NCBI GenBank assembly: GCA_013397845.1
Contig: VZTG01001536.1
Span: 575,154 to 639,153, forward strand
Direction of reading: 5' to 3'
From: Melanocharis versteri
Taxonomy: Eukaryota; Chordata; Aves; Passeriformes; Melanocharitidae
DNA: 64,000 nucleotides
Shown here: piece by piece, positions 13,321 through 26,434 of the stretch
Layout: the number at the start of each line of letters is the position of its first letter
Numbering within the stretch: the stretch's first letter is position 1
Translations under genes and position numbers: made by a program
The notes under the pieces: generated by a model
What the model was told of the DNA's origin: nothing
Seen by the model: the letters and a program-made list of their open reading frames with translations, nothing else
Database searches by the model: none

Positions 13321-15595
13321 ATGCTATGTTAAAAATCAATTATTTTTAGTACTTTTTTATTTTATATTTTGGGGCCCTAGAGTTGGAGGAACGTGATATT
13401 TTTTTACCCTCTGTCCTGGAAATGTTTCTTCCTGTCATTTTCTCTATGCATCTCATATGTTTGTAGGCGAATTCAGCTCACAAACCTAGCAGAAATACCA
13501 ACCACACACTTTTTGTTGCTAGATTAATTTTCAGACAAAATACTTAATTGAATTGGGTCTCTTACGGGTGAAGCAGCAGGGCCCTTTGGCCGGGAGGGGA
13601 GGTGAGAAAGTGACTGCCTTTTTCAGCAGTGGGAAATACGATAGTCCCTCTGTGACTGTGGTCAGACAATCTATTCCAGCTGCTGGAACAGACCCTGTAA
13701 CTTTATGTAAGAAGTTACCACGTAAAGTTACCAACTCTGGAGACTCATCATTGCTCCACCTACCCTCTCAGGTTCTCTATATTTAACTGCCCATATGTAA
13801 CCTTGGTAAGATAAGTCGGAGTAAAATGTGATGAGGAAAACCGTTTTTGAGATAAGCTTTTGATATGAAACCTGTTTAATTTTTTATACATAGGGCAAAT
13901 TATAGTTATGTGCTGAAGGGTAGCAATGATTCAGACAGCACATTACAATAACTTTGTGAGAGACACCTACAGTCATCAACAATCAGTTTTCTGTTCATTT
14001 GGTTTTTAAAAGCAAAGTATTATTTCATAGTATGTACTGAATCACTGGTAGCCCCAGGTTCAAACAGTTCCTTTTATCCCTCCTTCCCAATCATATAGCA
14101 TCTAGATACTGGCACCAGGATGGACCTCCACCTATGAAAACTAACAAATACAGGCCCCGGTGCAGCACTATTCTACTTCTGCTCACAGCTGTCCATGGTA
14201 TTAGCAGATCTTAAAAAATTCTACTAGTAACAAAAAATAAGAAGTGTATCTACAGTCACAGTTGCTGCTGTGTCACATTGTCCTCAAGATGTTTACAGAG
14301 TCACACATATAGGAGTGACTATAGTCTTTCTTGCACCCTCCCCATCCCCCCCAAAAAATCTGCCTTAAAAAAAATCAGTAGGTGTACTGGTAATGAAATG
14401 GATTGCATGAAAGCAAGGCATCACATTCCTGAATATGCATGCTATTCATGCTTCCTTTTTTAAAGATAATATATGAGCAATAGTGTTTTGCTTGTGAATA
14501 GGAACAGCAGCAAAAATATGTACTTCTAATTGCTGTGAGTAAAAATTACAGTAAAGCAATGATTAATGGAAGAATGAACAGGTTTGCCTCTGAATCGTTC
14601 TTGTCAAACCAATTCTATTACGGGCATTTTCGTCACAGCTGCTTATTTTTCTTGCGGGGTCCATTTCCCCCAGACCTTCCCCGCAAGTTGCTATTCAGGA
14701 AACCTGTGGTTTGCTTAAGACAGGATTAACACCTAAATTTAATCTATAGTAAAAAACCAGAGATGTATGTTACTCTTATGGCTAACTTCATAGACAAAAA
14801 TTATTTACTAATTCCATAAATAATTTATGTTGCAAAATGTCTCAATACAAATTGCTAAACCATGACCAGCTGACCCTCCCTTTTATGTGTGGATAGAAGA
14901 AATAAAATGTCATATTTTACATGTTGATGAAAACCAGAATGGATAGAAGTAAGATAGTGGGCGCAGACGTGTTTATTAAATGTAAAGACATTAAGCAGTG
15001 AGATTGTCAATTAATTAATAACTAATGAACTGTTATAATCTTCTTTCTTACTAAGCCAACAGTATACTCCCATGGTCCCTTTTTAATAATTGAATATGAG
15101 TTGGTTTAAAAGTTGATGCATTTAAGATGGCTTTGATAATGTCAATAACTGGGTATTCTCCTGCCTTGTTCTGCTGCTGTCTAATTCACCACAATTGTGC
15201 TGTGCTTCATTAACTTCCATTTTATTATAAAAGAAAGTGAAATTCATCATGAGCACACATTAAATGGTGTGACTTTAGCTTCCTGCAATGGGCAAAGTAA
15301 TGATTAAAATATGTGTCTGCAACCTTATGGTCAGTTGGAGGGATGCCACTAATGTTTGAAAAACAAGGGTGTTGCGTGACAGTTGTTGTGATGGCAGGGG
15401 GTGATGTGTCAGTCATTTATTCCCTGTGGTAGAAACTTCATATGGGGAAGCAAGAAAAGCATCATATGACTGGCATTTGTAAGCCTAACTTGTCTTATAC
15501 TAACCAACTGGCTTTGCTTCCCTTTTGAGAGAGAAAAAAATCAGTGCTGATTTGGCCAAAGTGAATCTTATTAATTTTAAGAAGGAAGCAGCCTA
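13321..15595. other. Unique DNA; stop-poor GC-richer patch at 13.53-13.79 kb
   Basis: The patch 13531-13786 is open in one frame on each strand (77 codons on +, 67 on -) and is GC-richer than its surroundings, which by itself lowers stop frequency. No splice boundaries or family resemblance were found. The rest is AT-rich unique sequence with nothing recognised. Confidence 0.5.
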
Positions 15596-15662
15596 GATCC
15601 TGTATCCTTTAAGGTAAATTCAGGAGTGAATTTACCTTAAAGGAGAGTGTGGATATAAGATC
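15596..15662. other. Long perfect hairpin (18-bp stem, 4-nt loop)
   Basis: The left arm TCCTTTAAGGTAAATTCA (15605-15622) and right arm TGAATTTACCTTAAAGGA (15627-15644) are exact reverse complements around a GGAG loop. A second, imperfect stem could form outside it between 15596-15604 and 15654-15662, with one mismatch and one G-U pair, leaving a 9-nt bulge on the 3' side. The core is 40 bp and the extended fold about 67 nt. It could be a relic of a small inverted-repeat transposon, a replication-generated palindrome, or an RNA hairpin. The bulge and the near-perfect short stem are not typical of a microRNA precursor. Confidence 0.85.
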
Positions 15663-18600
15663 AGAAAGAAGTTCTTCTAAGATTACTACCCTTTCCATTT
15701 TAATTTGCATTTGGGGAAAAAAAAAAAAGTGCTTGGACTTTATTATGTATGTCACTTAACATGCACCCTTTGAAGCTGATGCCACTCAAACTTTTATCAT
15801 ATTTCCAAGAGAGCAAAGGATAGCTATTAATAATATGTGCATGTTGGATTGTCCACAGACAATAATGATAATAAAAATATTAGTGTAAAAATTCTTGTTT
15901 GCAATTTCCATACACAGTATCTACAATGTCCCATGAACATCACATTGGAATTCTACTCATGGAAGAACAGAAAATTGGTTGAGCTAGGATTTACTCAAAA
16001 CATATGAAAGAATAAGTCTGTACACTATACTCACTGAACAAATAACTATTTCAGGACACATGTTAGCATTAGTCTAGGAGTTCCTATTTCTCTGCAGTAC
16101 AGTCAAGAGAAGAATGCATCTTCTTCAAAAATACTAATTCATAAGTTAAATGTGTGAATGTTGAACCAAAAGAAATTTAAAAAAACCCAATGAAACAATA
16201 TTTGACAGAAGGGTAGAGTGAAATAAAACATGAATGATTTGAACAGTAAAAAAATAAGCCAGTCATACTATTTTATGGAGGTGTCCACCCACAGATGAAG
16301 ATTAATGGAACTGATTAGGGACACTTAATCAAAAAACTCCACAAATAATCCCTCCCAATAATTTCCCAGAAAGATTTTACAGTCTTCTTCCATAGAAATC
16401 GTGCATATACTGAACCAAAGATTATACATCATATCTTATTTAAGAGTGTTACAAAATGAATTAATATTAGATATTCATTTGCTTTGGAATGGATTTAGAT
16501 TTCATTAGAAATTGAGCTTTTTGTGGGTTAATGGAGCAGGAAAAGCAGCAATCACAGTAGTAGGTCCTCATTCTCATAAACTATTATGTAGTTTGGAAAA
16601 TAAATAATGTGCATTGTTTCTAAACACATAAGGAAATAGATTTACTACATTGACTGAATATTCTACTACATATTAAAAGCAACCACAAGAAAGGAAATAA
16701 TTAGGAGCAAAAAACCTCTAAAGGTCACACAGTCAGTAAATAAGAGAGTGGATATAGAAAATGAAATTTTAAAAGGGAGAAAAAATCAATCTCATTGTCC
16801 TCAAGCTTCTTACCATGATGTTGTTTTCATCTTATTGACTAACACAGTTGCAACATATAAACCCCATTATATTCTTCCATCTTGACACCAATCCTTTCAG
16901 TTCTATTCTCCTTGACAGAAATGGTTCTGTTTTCAAGTCAACTCAAAACACAGCTGCTGTCATCTTTCTAGCCTGGAGTTCTGATGTAAATAATCACACC
17001 ATTTTTGCACACCTTTCTGGCTTACCATTTTCCACTGTATCAGACTCAAAGTTCTCGTTCCATAACTATCACTCCCTCTTCTCCTCACCCCCTTCACAGC
17101 TTATGAACCTTCTTTAATTTCCATGCTACTCACCCTATCGACCAGCTTTGAACATGTTTTATTGATTGCTCCTTACAAACAGCTTTGTATCAAAGGAAAC
17201 TTATCAAAGCTTTTTTATTAGGGAGAGCAAACTGAGAGGTGACAGAGAAGGAGTGCTCAAAATCCTCTGCAGTATGAACTGAAAAAATCCTATATCATTC
17301 CCAGTACCGATTCTAGCTGTTTAGTTTCCCCAGAGCAGCTGCTAAACTTACTAACTGTAGCAAGCACTGATGTGTGTCAGCTCTCTTCAAAAAGCTGTCA
17401 ATATCTTGGCCAAATATTTTTGACTAAATAGATAATTTAATTTCAGTGCAGTATGGTGTTCCAGCAAGGAGCAACAGCTAAAATTTTTCAAAATGAAAGA
17501 GACAATGCATATAAATCCATCTTCATCCCTCCTACTTTTGTTCATATGAGTTAGAAGGCTCCTAAGAGATGTCGCCATTATATCCATCTGAGAGACAGGA
17601 ACAAGAATTCCCTCACTTTCATTAAAGCTGGGGTAGAGCTTATGAGAACCTACAGCTGCAGTCACAGAGGAGATCACTGGTTTCTTCAGAAGGTTCTGTG
17701 ATCACTGAAAATTAAATAGCTCTAATTTAATTAATTCCTTTCTGTCCTGCCAACATCTATATCCTTCTACAGAGATATCTATCTCGCTACCATTAATGAC
17801 CAGACTGGAGAAATGCTGGAGAAAATGAGTAGGGAGCAGCACAGAAGACCTCAAACCCTCAGAGAACAGAACACAAGTCTTCTCTATAAAAGAGGGGTGC
17901 TCTTACTCCCCTATGTGCAGTCACTACCCAAAAAGCTGTGTGAATCGGTGTACAACTACATACAGATTCTGGAAGAGTCCTACAATGCACAAACAATTGC
18001 TTAAATATGTGAAAGTCATGGTTTTGAATTAAAAAAACCCAACTCTGCAACTCTGTACTTTCTTTGGGACAGAGGGTAAGACTATAAAGGGGAATATGGA
18101 ACTGACAGGAAAGCAATTTCTTTCCTAATACAGTTAAACATTAATCTCCTTAGTAAATGGACACTAAGAGAAATATCCAGAAAAGTTATTTTTTTTATCA
18201 TTTGATAAGTCTAGGAGTTTTGAGAAGGAGTCTGACTGAAATATTTCAGATTAGTTAACCAAAGCTTCTCACACAGCAATCATGTCCTCTTCCGAAAAAT
18301 TACTTTCATTTTAGCTGCTCATTTTTGATCAAATGATTGTGTCAAAAAAGGGGTTCAGCTGAGGAGCAGCACAGAGGAAATCCTGTGTATTGCTTGTAAG
18401 ACAGCTACAAGAAGCTATAGCAGGCTATTTTAAGCTCTTTAACTGTCAATTGATTCTACTTACTCAGCTTTAAATCTTATTACTTATGGTTCAATTTATG
18501 CTGATGATGACCTTTACAATCAAAGAAATTGGAAGACAACAGGTGTTAGGATGCAAGGATGTATACCATATCCAAGTTACTGAAAATAGCTATATGAAAA

Positions 18601-19734
18601 CAAGAGCTTTGTTGTTTCTTTGTTTGAAAACTGAAAATGAGACATATTAATAATAATGTTTTCACCCAAGACTCTAAAAGCATTTAAAGAATTGTTATTA
18701 TAAATTATTTTAAATGCTAATAAATATCATAGACTTACCCACCTAATACAAAGATCCTTTTCTTCTGAATGCTCATAGATCTTGTTATGCTTATTTTCAG
18801 AACTTCTCTGACAGGAAATAATGTGTCACTACCCTTATTATATGGACAAGAAACCATAACACAAGAAGCTTTGGAAGAGCAAAGTTAAAACCTGTTTAGG
18901 ATCCTCAACTGACCCTAATTACAAACATTTTGAAATCTTTTATATTAAACATACTGACAGAAATTTCAGGAGGGAAAAGAATTTGATCAGGACAATTGTT
19001 TGATTAGGTGTGAAAGGCTGTTTATCATATTAAAAACCAGAATGTAGAGATGTTAAGCAATGTACTATGAGGAAAGCTTGGATGCTGACACAAAAGAATT
19101 TAAAATACCCCAAACATTTCCTCAGCAGACAGTGGTTAAATTTCTCCCAGCAAGGGAACCATAAATTCAAGAAGACTGGAAATATGCAAACCAAGTAATT
19201 TAATTGCTCTAATAGTTCCATTTTAAGGGTAGCTTTTTCTCCTGTTAGGTTATCTTTTTCTCTTTCCTATGGTAAACCATGCAGGCTGTCAATTAGTTCA
19301 TAAATAACCTCATCTCAGAACTTCTGCTATTGAGTTAAGCTAATTACATGATAGCAGGCAGCCCAAACCTCAAGTGGTTGTTCCCTTCTACAATCCTGGC
19401 AAAGGCTTCAGGAGTTCCTGGCTATGTTAAATAAAAATTTAACACGCTGCTTACCAGAGATCAAGTGGAGTCATAAACACTGCAGCAGGTTTGATATTGT
19501 AGCAGATTATTACTGCAGATTTTGTTTGCTTTTATTTCAGTTCACAGTAGCCCAATAATACTGTGAAACCTTGAATTCAAAGTGGAAGTCTCCAATAAAC
19601 TAGCTGTTTCAAGAACCAAAATAATAAATATTAAAATACTGTATTTAATACAAATGACTGGGAGGTAGTTTTAATGATCAAACTTAATTCCATAACTGAT
19701 ACACAATATGGAGTAAAGACTTTATTGCAAAATA
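15663..19734. other. AT-rich unique DNA, nothing recognised
   Basis: Only short chance-length frames were found (for example at 16848-17117 on + and 17387-17677 on -), with no splice-bounded exon or repeat family that I can support. Confidence 0.6.
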
Positions 19735-19765
19735 TTTTTTTTCTTTTCTTTTTTTTTTTTTTTTT
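19735..19765. repeat. Poly-T tract
   Basis: Thirty-one bases of T with only two C interruptions. On the minus strand this is a poly-A stretch, but no retroposed gene body lies next to it. Confidence 0.9.
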
Positions 19766-19976
19766 ACTGCTTACAACTTGCTCATGAATACTACTGAGCA
19801 GATGTATCTATTTTTATGCTGAGAATGAAAAAAACTATTTTCACACTTAAGAGCATGTTAAAGACGACTTTGACTCCCTTAAACAGCAAGTAAACTTGGC
19901 TTTGGTTATTGGATGTGAAAATATTTTTTACCAAAGGCATTAAAAATGGGACTGCTTAAACACTGTATCTAAATAT

Positions 19977-20000
19977 CATGGTATCACATATGATACCATG
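19977..20000. repeat. Inverted repeat, 10-bp arms
   Basis: CATGGTATCA and TGATACCATG are exact reverse complements around the 4-nt spacer CATA. A short perfect palindrome of this kind is common in AT-rich DNA, and no function is implied. Confidence 0.85.
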
Positions 20001-22558
20001 TGTGTGGTATAAACACAAGTTTATATCAAATTTGTAGTAATTTCTGCTACTGATTCTATCACTTCTCACTGTCTTGTACATATCACACCTAACTTCTGAG
20101 CTTCAGGTGATGTAACTTCCTTTCTCACTGTTCCTCTTTTAATTACTAATATTTCTCTTTTCTTCGCCTTAAGAATCAGTTCAAGTGTACACCGGCCAAA
20201 CTCAACAGTTGATTTGTTTAAACGTATTTTTGTATTATGAAAAAAAATTTGAGAAGATTTCTATTGCAGCATGCATAGTAATTATGTGAGAGAGACAACT
20301 AGTTGTTGACCAAACTATCAACTATACAAGATTCATTTCAGTTGCAATTTGCAACTCATCACTGAGTGTCCTTTAAATGTTAGTTTGAGTCTAAACTCAT
20401 GTGAATATCAAAATAAACAAGTCATTGTCATATTTGGACAAATCATATTTTTTGAGAAGTGAATGAAAGAAGAAATTTTAGCTGTCTGAAAAACTCGACA
20501 TATTCTGAAGGACATATTGGCAGCAGAGTATGAGTTTTTAAAGTGTCACAGTTTACGTCTCTAATTTTAGATATATTTAATTTAATAAGTCTTTTGAGAC
20601 TGAAGACCATTTCATCAGCAATACTAATTTTCTGGGGTTATAATTTTTAACTGTAGAAAAAATCAGTACTGTCTTACCTGTTTGAAAGTGATGATAAAAT
20701 GCAGCTTTAACTGACTCAAAGTGAACAAAAATTTCTTAAACAAGGAGAACTAATTAGAACCTAAGGGTCGTGAAGAAATGTCACAGTGATTGTACCTTAC
20801 TAGTTCCCTCACAGCATTTTCCTAATATATTGGAAAACTTCCACTGAGGTTCTCACTAAGTTGCTAAGCACAATTCCAATCTGTAAACATTCTGCACACA
20901 GTAATTTGCATTAGTTCCACATAATGTACAGCAGCATTAATTAATAGAGTGGATAGCGTCTGTACATCTGTTAGCTATTAGTCTTTACTCTGATTCATTA
21001 GATCTTTATAATTTACCTGAGCAGCCCATCAAGATCAGGCAAAGGAGACCTTGGCTCATGTCATCTGTAGAACAGAACAGTCTGGAATATTAAATCCTCT
21101 TGTGTATGCCAAATTACTTTATATGAACAACAATCTCACAAATTTTGGGAAAGGACTTTGAAATTGCTCTTTTGTGTAAATGAAACATTCAAAAATTATC
21201 CAGGTCTAATCTGTGCGACTGCTGTGAAACTATGGTAAATACCATTCGAGCCAATTCACAATGTGTTTAGGATCTTTCTGATCTGACTAACTGAACTGCA
21301 TTCCTGCAATTCCTCCAAGTTGCCTTCCACTTCTGGTCCAATTCAGAGCTGATAAAAATTGTTATTAGAACAATGCATTTACACAATCCAGCTGATTGTT
21401 GTGCTTATTTTTCGCTGATGACTATAAGTCATGGACTTAAGTTTAAATGATACAGTTCTTCTGGTTCAGCATTATCCTTTCTTGTGTATCCATCTCAGAG
21501 GTAATGAAATTTAGACAGAATGTAAAGATTGAAGACACGATGAACTAAAAATTAACAAGAAAAGTGCAACAAACAATACAAATTGCACTGTATATTGCAT
21601 ATATTACTTTCAAATCACCTCTTCACCCTGTAGATTTGATGAGTAAGTCCTTTGGAAAATAATCTCACTGTCCATCTCAAAAGTGAAGGTGTCTCAGACA
21701 CTTAAATATTTACACCAGTATTACTTTGGGATGAGTTCTACTTACCCTCATGGAAAGACTCTGTCCCTTGTTGGAATCCCACTGACCTGAAAAGTTGTCC
21801 TAAAACTTGTAAGTTCTCTTAGATTGGAGAAATTTCAGGATTGTCATTATAGATTTTTAAAACAGGTAGCGATTGTGAGAAGAGGCTTTCAACAAAGAAA
21901 ATGTATTTGATTAATGGACCAGAAAATGAATGATTAGTCATTCTTACTAATTAAGCAGAGCTAAATCGATGTTTGCAGTGATATATTCAGTAAGGAGCCA
22001 TACATCTTTGGTATTTCTCTTGGCTACAAACATGAAAACAGAAACAAGTGGCACAATAACAGTTTCAGCGTACTACTCCACTATGCTGAAACTATGAAGA
22101 CATGGCTTATACACTAAAAATTAACAAGAAGACCTTAAAAAAAAAAAAAGTTCGAATTACCTAAATTCTTGGCCTCACTTCATCATTTTAAAAGGAATAA
22201 TTTTCACACAGGCCAATAATATCACAGATACCTACACGAACAAGCCTGACTCTTCCCAGAAAAGTGATGCTATCAACGACTTATCTACATGGGCAGGCTT
22301 TACTCAGCCATGTAGTGCTAAACAGCTGATGGTACAGAGTAGCTGCTTGCAAATGAATAGTTCATTTTATTTCATGATGAGTAATTTCTTGCAAGCATAG
22401 AGAAACTTTCTCAGGACTGTATATTTACTGTAAATGGGCTATAGCTCAAGTCCTGTTGTATCACTGGTCCTTCTGGCAGGGAATCTGCAGTGTAAGATGG
22501 AAGTGTTATGAAAATTAGCTGGGTGTCATTGCAATTCCACAATATGATCAGATAAAAG
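20001..22558. other. AT-rich unique DNA, nothing recognised
   Basis: No exon-like frame, repeat family or structural RNA was recognised. A 13-A run lies near 22138-22149. Confidence 0.6.
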
Positions 22559-22617
22559 AACCAACCAACCAACCAACAAACAAAAAAACCACCAAAACTC
22601 CCCCAAACCCAAACTAC
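22559..22617. repeat. (CCAA)n grading into a C/A-only tract
   Basis: The + strand begins with four CCAA/AACC units and then continues for about 40 bp as almost only A and C. It is simple or low-complexity repeat sequence. The strongly asymmetric base content means the minus strand is G/T-only. Confidence 0.88.
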
Positions 22618-22739
22618 CTGATTAATTATATCCCAAATCAACTTTTTATGTTTGTAAGGTACATCAACAATACAGTAGTCTACCCTATTAAGTTGGCAAT
22701 TGTGGATGTCCAGTTAGGTGGGCACTGGACACTTCGCTA

Positions 22740-22800
22740 TGTCCACTCGACACAGTGGACATTTCCACTGTGACATCTCCACACTCGACATTTCACTGTG
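22740..22800. repeat. Nested inverted and direct repeats
   Basis: TGTCCACT (22740-22747) and AGTGGACA (22754-22761) form a perfect 8-bp inverted repeat with a 6-nt loop. CAGTGGA (22753-22759) can instead pair with TCCACTG (22764-22770). The octamer ACTCGACA occurs at 22745 and again at 22783, each followed by a form of ACATTTCACTGTGA. The block therefore offers at least two mutually exclusive hairpins and an imperfect ~38-bp tandem duplication. The flanking words ACTGGACAC and CAGTGGACTT extend the theme to about 22725-22830. Confidence 0.8.
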
Positions 22801-22830
22801 AAGCTGCACGTCTGTAAGCCAGTGGACTTC

Positions 22831-25800
22831 TCCCCAACTTTTGGCACAGTTGTTACATGAACACATAGCCCTGTGTTTGAAGATGCCTCAGCAGACAGAA
22901 AACAAAGTGGGAGGAAAGAGGGGAATAAGGAAGAAGAGGGCATGGAAGGCTGACTATTACAAGATAGTGATAGAGAAGATAGGTTGCCTTTCTGAAAAGG
23001 AAAAACAGCAGCCAGGACTGGGAAGTAACAAACAGAACTTTAAAAGCTCACATGGCAGCTCATGCTTCAGTTTTTTTCTCCGTAGCAATGCATTCTGAAC
23101 ATCTGAAAGGCTGAAAGGCTACCTGGCAGTAAAGATGAGACACAGTCCACTTCAGAGAGATCTCGGCTGATTTTATACACTGGATACCGTACAGTTGAAA
23201 AGCCTTTTCTGCTACTGAGTTATTGTTAGCCCTAGCATCTGCAGTAGCTTTCAAAGGAAACTTATGCCTTGTGGCAAAATCTGACTTATTTCATCATAAT
23301 TTAGAGGCCTGATCTTTGTTCTTGGACTTCCTGTGATTCATTTTAATACATTGGTTTTAATGTGGTATTGCAACTGCGATTCCAGTTATCAGGCTTAGCT
23401 ATGTCTTTATTATGACTAGAAAATGTCTCTGTTGTGATTTCTTATCTTCAGGGTTTCTGGACTCCTGACCGTCCTAAGGACAAATAAATTTAGTATTTCT
23501 GCATAGGTCCTTATGAAAAGATATTAAAGCACAGCATAGGAGTAAAACAAAGTCCTAACTACACTGACTCCAGGCACCAGCAAGTGCAGATATGCCAAGC
23601 CTTGCTGCCAACTCTAAAATAGGTGGGTGACACTCAATCAGCTTCCCCCAAAGTAAATCCAGACCACTCAGATTAAGCTAATAAACGCACCAGACCACAG
23701 AAATAATCATCGAGCTAAGGCTGAGAAGTTGTATGGCAGAAAGAACCAAGATTTGACAATTACACCCTTAAGCTTAGAATCCTTAGAAGAGCGTACGTGG
23801 GGACCATGGTCTCAGTAATGTAAATAATGCTATTTATTATTCTTTATGTGTTTTACTGGAGCTTCCCTTATGGTTCAGAATCTCCATTGTGTAAACCCCT
23901 ACAGACCACAGGTAAAAAAATCATTCCTGTGTCAAAGATCAAATAGATTGGGTGGTGGACAGAAAGCAAAAGCCTAAGTGTTCATCATGGATGCACATGT
24001 CATTTAAATGTAAAAGTAGAGACACAAGAGACAATGCTGATTCCAATCACAGTGTTACTTTAGACTGACTTTGTGCTAATTTTTATGTAGATCACAGCCA
24101 GTCTTCTCAAACTCTCACCATTATACAATTTACTTGGGCTTTGAATGTAATTCTGTATCATGGTTTGCTGATACAGTCTGGTCACAACTGAGATGTAAAA
24201 CTAAGATGATCCTGAATTTTTAGGGTATCCTTAAAACTTTTCCCAGTATCTATTGCATCATTTGGGTTTTGTTCCATTTGCTATTATTTTTAATTGTTTT
24301 GCATTATTCAGAGTCAGCTGCAGTAACAAAACCCTTTGATGCCGGTAGGTGCTAAGCTCCTACTGATGTCAGCAGGAGATACATGGGATCAGCACTCCTC
24401 AGGTTTCAACCTACAGTCTTCATTGGGTTGACAAATATAGCCAAAGCCTGTGGGAGGAGAAAACCTTTGCAAATCCCTGCAGTCTCAAATATTACAGCAA
24501 AGACAGTCTTCAGTACTTAACAGAGCTCACTTCTCTGAAGAAGATCAAAATTAAAATTATGGTTTTGTTATAAGCTGCACAGAGCTCAAATAAATTCCTT
24601 GGTTGTATGAAAACAAGCTGCTGCTACCAGCTTAAAATGTTAACAGAAATTATCTTTATACCATCAATCATCAGAGAATTTTTCTCCAAATCTAACATAA
24701 AAGAGGTGTAAACATTAACTTCTACACTTGTTCTCTAAAAAATCTAGGATATTTTTTCATCTTGCAGATCTCTTGGAGCCAAAATGAAATTTAACACAAA
24801 AGCCAAATATAATCTTGTATTTTATTAATTTATTAAAATAATAGTGTCATTTTGAGCAATAAATGCAGTAACTGACAATAACATAATCTCTCTTGTTTAG
24901 TATGACACTGAAATGTCTTGGTTTTGCTCTTGCACAAAGTTGTAATTTTATGTTTTATTATATTTTCTTATTTTCTTGTTCTTAGTGAAAAAAAGAAAGT
25001 TACAATGACTACTAAAACTACCACCTCAACACTGAAGATATTACTCTCTGGAGCCGATTTTTGATGGGGAAGGCTGTGACCAAAGGTTTGAAACATGGTG
25101 TCATGTTCTGGGATGCTGTATAATGATGCTTAAAGTCCTTGAGATTTAACAAGACATCATATTGTAAGCACTGCTAAAAATACGTTCTGCTTCTTTCACA
25201 GGCATAGGCTTCAAATATGCTCCATTCTTGATAATTTTCTGGTAACATAAATAGTCCTCAGACAAACATTTACACTTTCCTTCAAAGCACACTTAGTGCT
25301 ATATCCCCTGCTAAAACAGTTTACTTTATAATAATAGGGTTTATAGAGGTCATATTGGCTTGTTAAAGGTGAAAACTTCCCCTGTTAGCATCTAAATAAA
25401 AAAACTTCATTTAGAAATATTTTAATAGAAGTAAGGATAAAGAAGGGGCTATTAACTTGTTCAGATCTCAGTAACTTGTTCTCTGCTAAGTTTTCCAAAG
25501 TTTATCTCCTCTAGTTTTGGAAGTTCTAGATGATTGTTCCTTCAAGAGAATTTTCTGAAAACTAAAATATCAGAACAGCAGGGAGTATTTCCCTAATTTC
25601 AGTCTCATGTATCTTTTTTTTTAAATTTCATGCTTTCACTCATCATTACAACCCCATGGTATCAATCTCTCCTTGATGTGAATGCAGTTCAAATATTTGC
25701 AAGCTGAAGTCCTGCCTTTTCAGAAGTGTTCATATGATCTTTCCTCATGCATCAGTTTCTACAGCTTCCAAGATCTTTTATTGCTTGCTTTATGTAGACT

Positions 25801-26041
25801 GCATTCAAAAAAGTTTGTGTTTTACTGTGGTAATCTGAAGTCAAGAAATATTCAAAAACTAGTGACACCAGATGCATGCATGAGGGACTATGGCTTTCTT
25901 AGCTCTTTAAAGGCTTTGTCTACACAAGTTGAATCAGTTATTTTTGTCCTCTACAGTACATTGAAAATTTATTTATTGTCCACCATAATCCTGTCTTGCT
26001 TTGTCACTGCCGGGTTTTAGAGTATCCCCCATGGTCACTAA
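22831..26041. other. Unique DNA with one old repeat fragment
   Basis: No gene is supported. Overlapping frames on both strands at 22841-23254 are short and unbounded. An old dispersed-repeat fragment lies near 24350-24402. The rest is AT-rich unique sequence. Confidence 0.55.
24350..24402. repeat. Possible fragment of an old dispersed amniote repeat
   Basis: The segment contains AGCTCCTACTGATGTCAGCAG followed by GAGATACATGGGATCAGCAC. It resembles a wording scattered through bird, turtle and crocodilian DNA in which CTCCCATTGACTTCAATGG-like text is followed by a TGGGAT/CAGCAC or GGATCAGG box. I know this family by its sequence flavour rather than by a name I can certify, so the assignment is tentative. 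Confidence 0.4.
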
Positions 26042-26434
26042 TTGCAGAAAGGCAGCTGGATAGAAATGAAAACATGTAAAACTGCTACAACTTTCCGTCT
26101 GTTACTGAGTCTGAAGGGCGCTACCAGAGCTGAAAAAATTAATAATACTACTCTGGGACTGCATGTGAGTGGAGTACCAGGAGATGCATTACTTGAGTGC
26201 ATTTCCATAGCTGTTTCCATCGGCCAGTGTCAGAATAAGCCCTAACCACAATTATCGCTGCCTCTCCCAAGATGTGTGCGGGCATATAACAGCAGATACA
26301 CCGAGTGTTCTGTCTCTGAAATGTCACCTTTTTACTACTGCCATGGTACAGTGATTGCTGGCAGCACAGCAGAACAAAATTTGCACTCTGTACTGGTTGG
26401 GGTGACTCGGCCTGATATGTACTGCAAGCTGTAA
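26042..26434 (+). pseudogene. Stop-poor reading frame with one in-frame stop; unidentified
   Basis: One + frame stays open for about 130 codons except for a single TAA at 26243-26245. It ends at TAA 26432-26434. The first half reads, in part, FRLLLSLKGATRAEKINNTT and the second half SPFYYCHGTVIAGSTAEQN. The opposite strand is also open over 26148-26453 (101 codons). Local composition is more balanced than the surroundings and includes CpGs. Possible explanations are an old retropseudogene interrupted by one stop, a pair of exons with a donor-like GTGAGT at 26164, a conserved regulatory element that happens to be stop-poor, or chance. I do not recognise the protein in either orientation. Confidence 0.2.
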
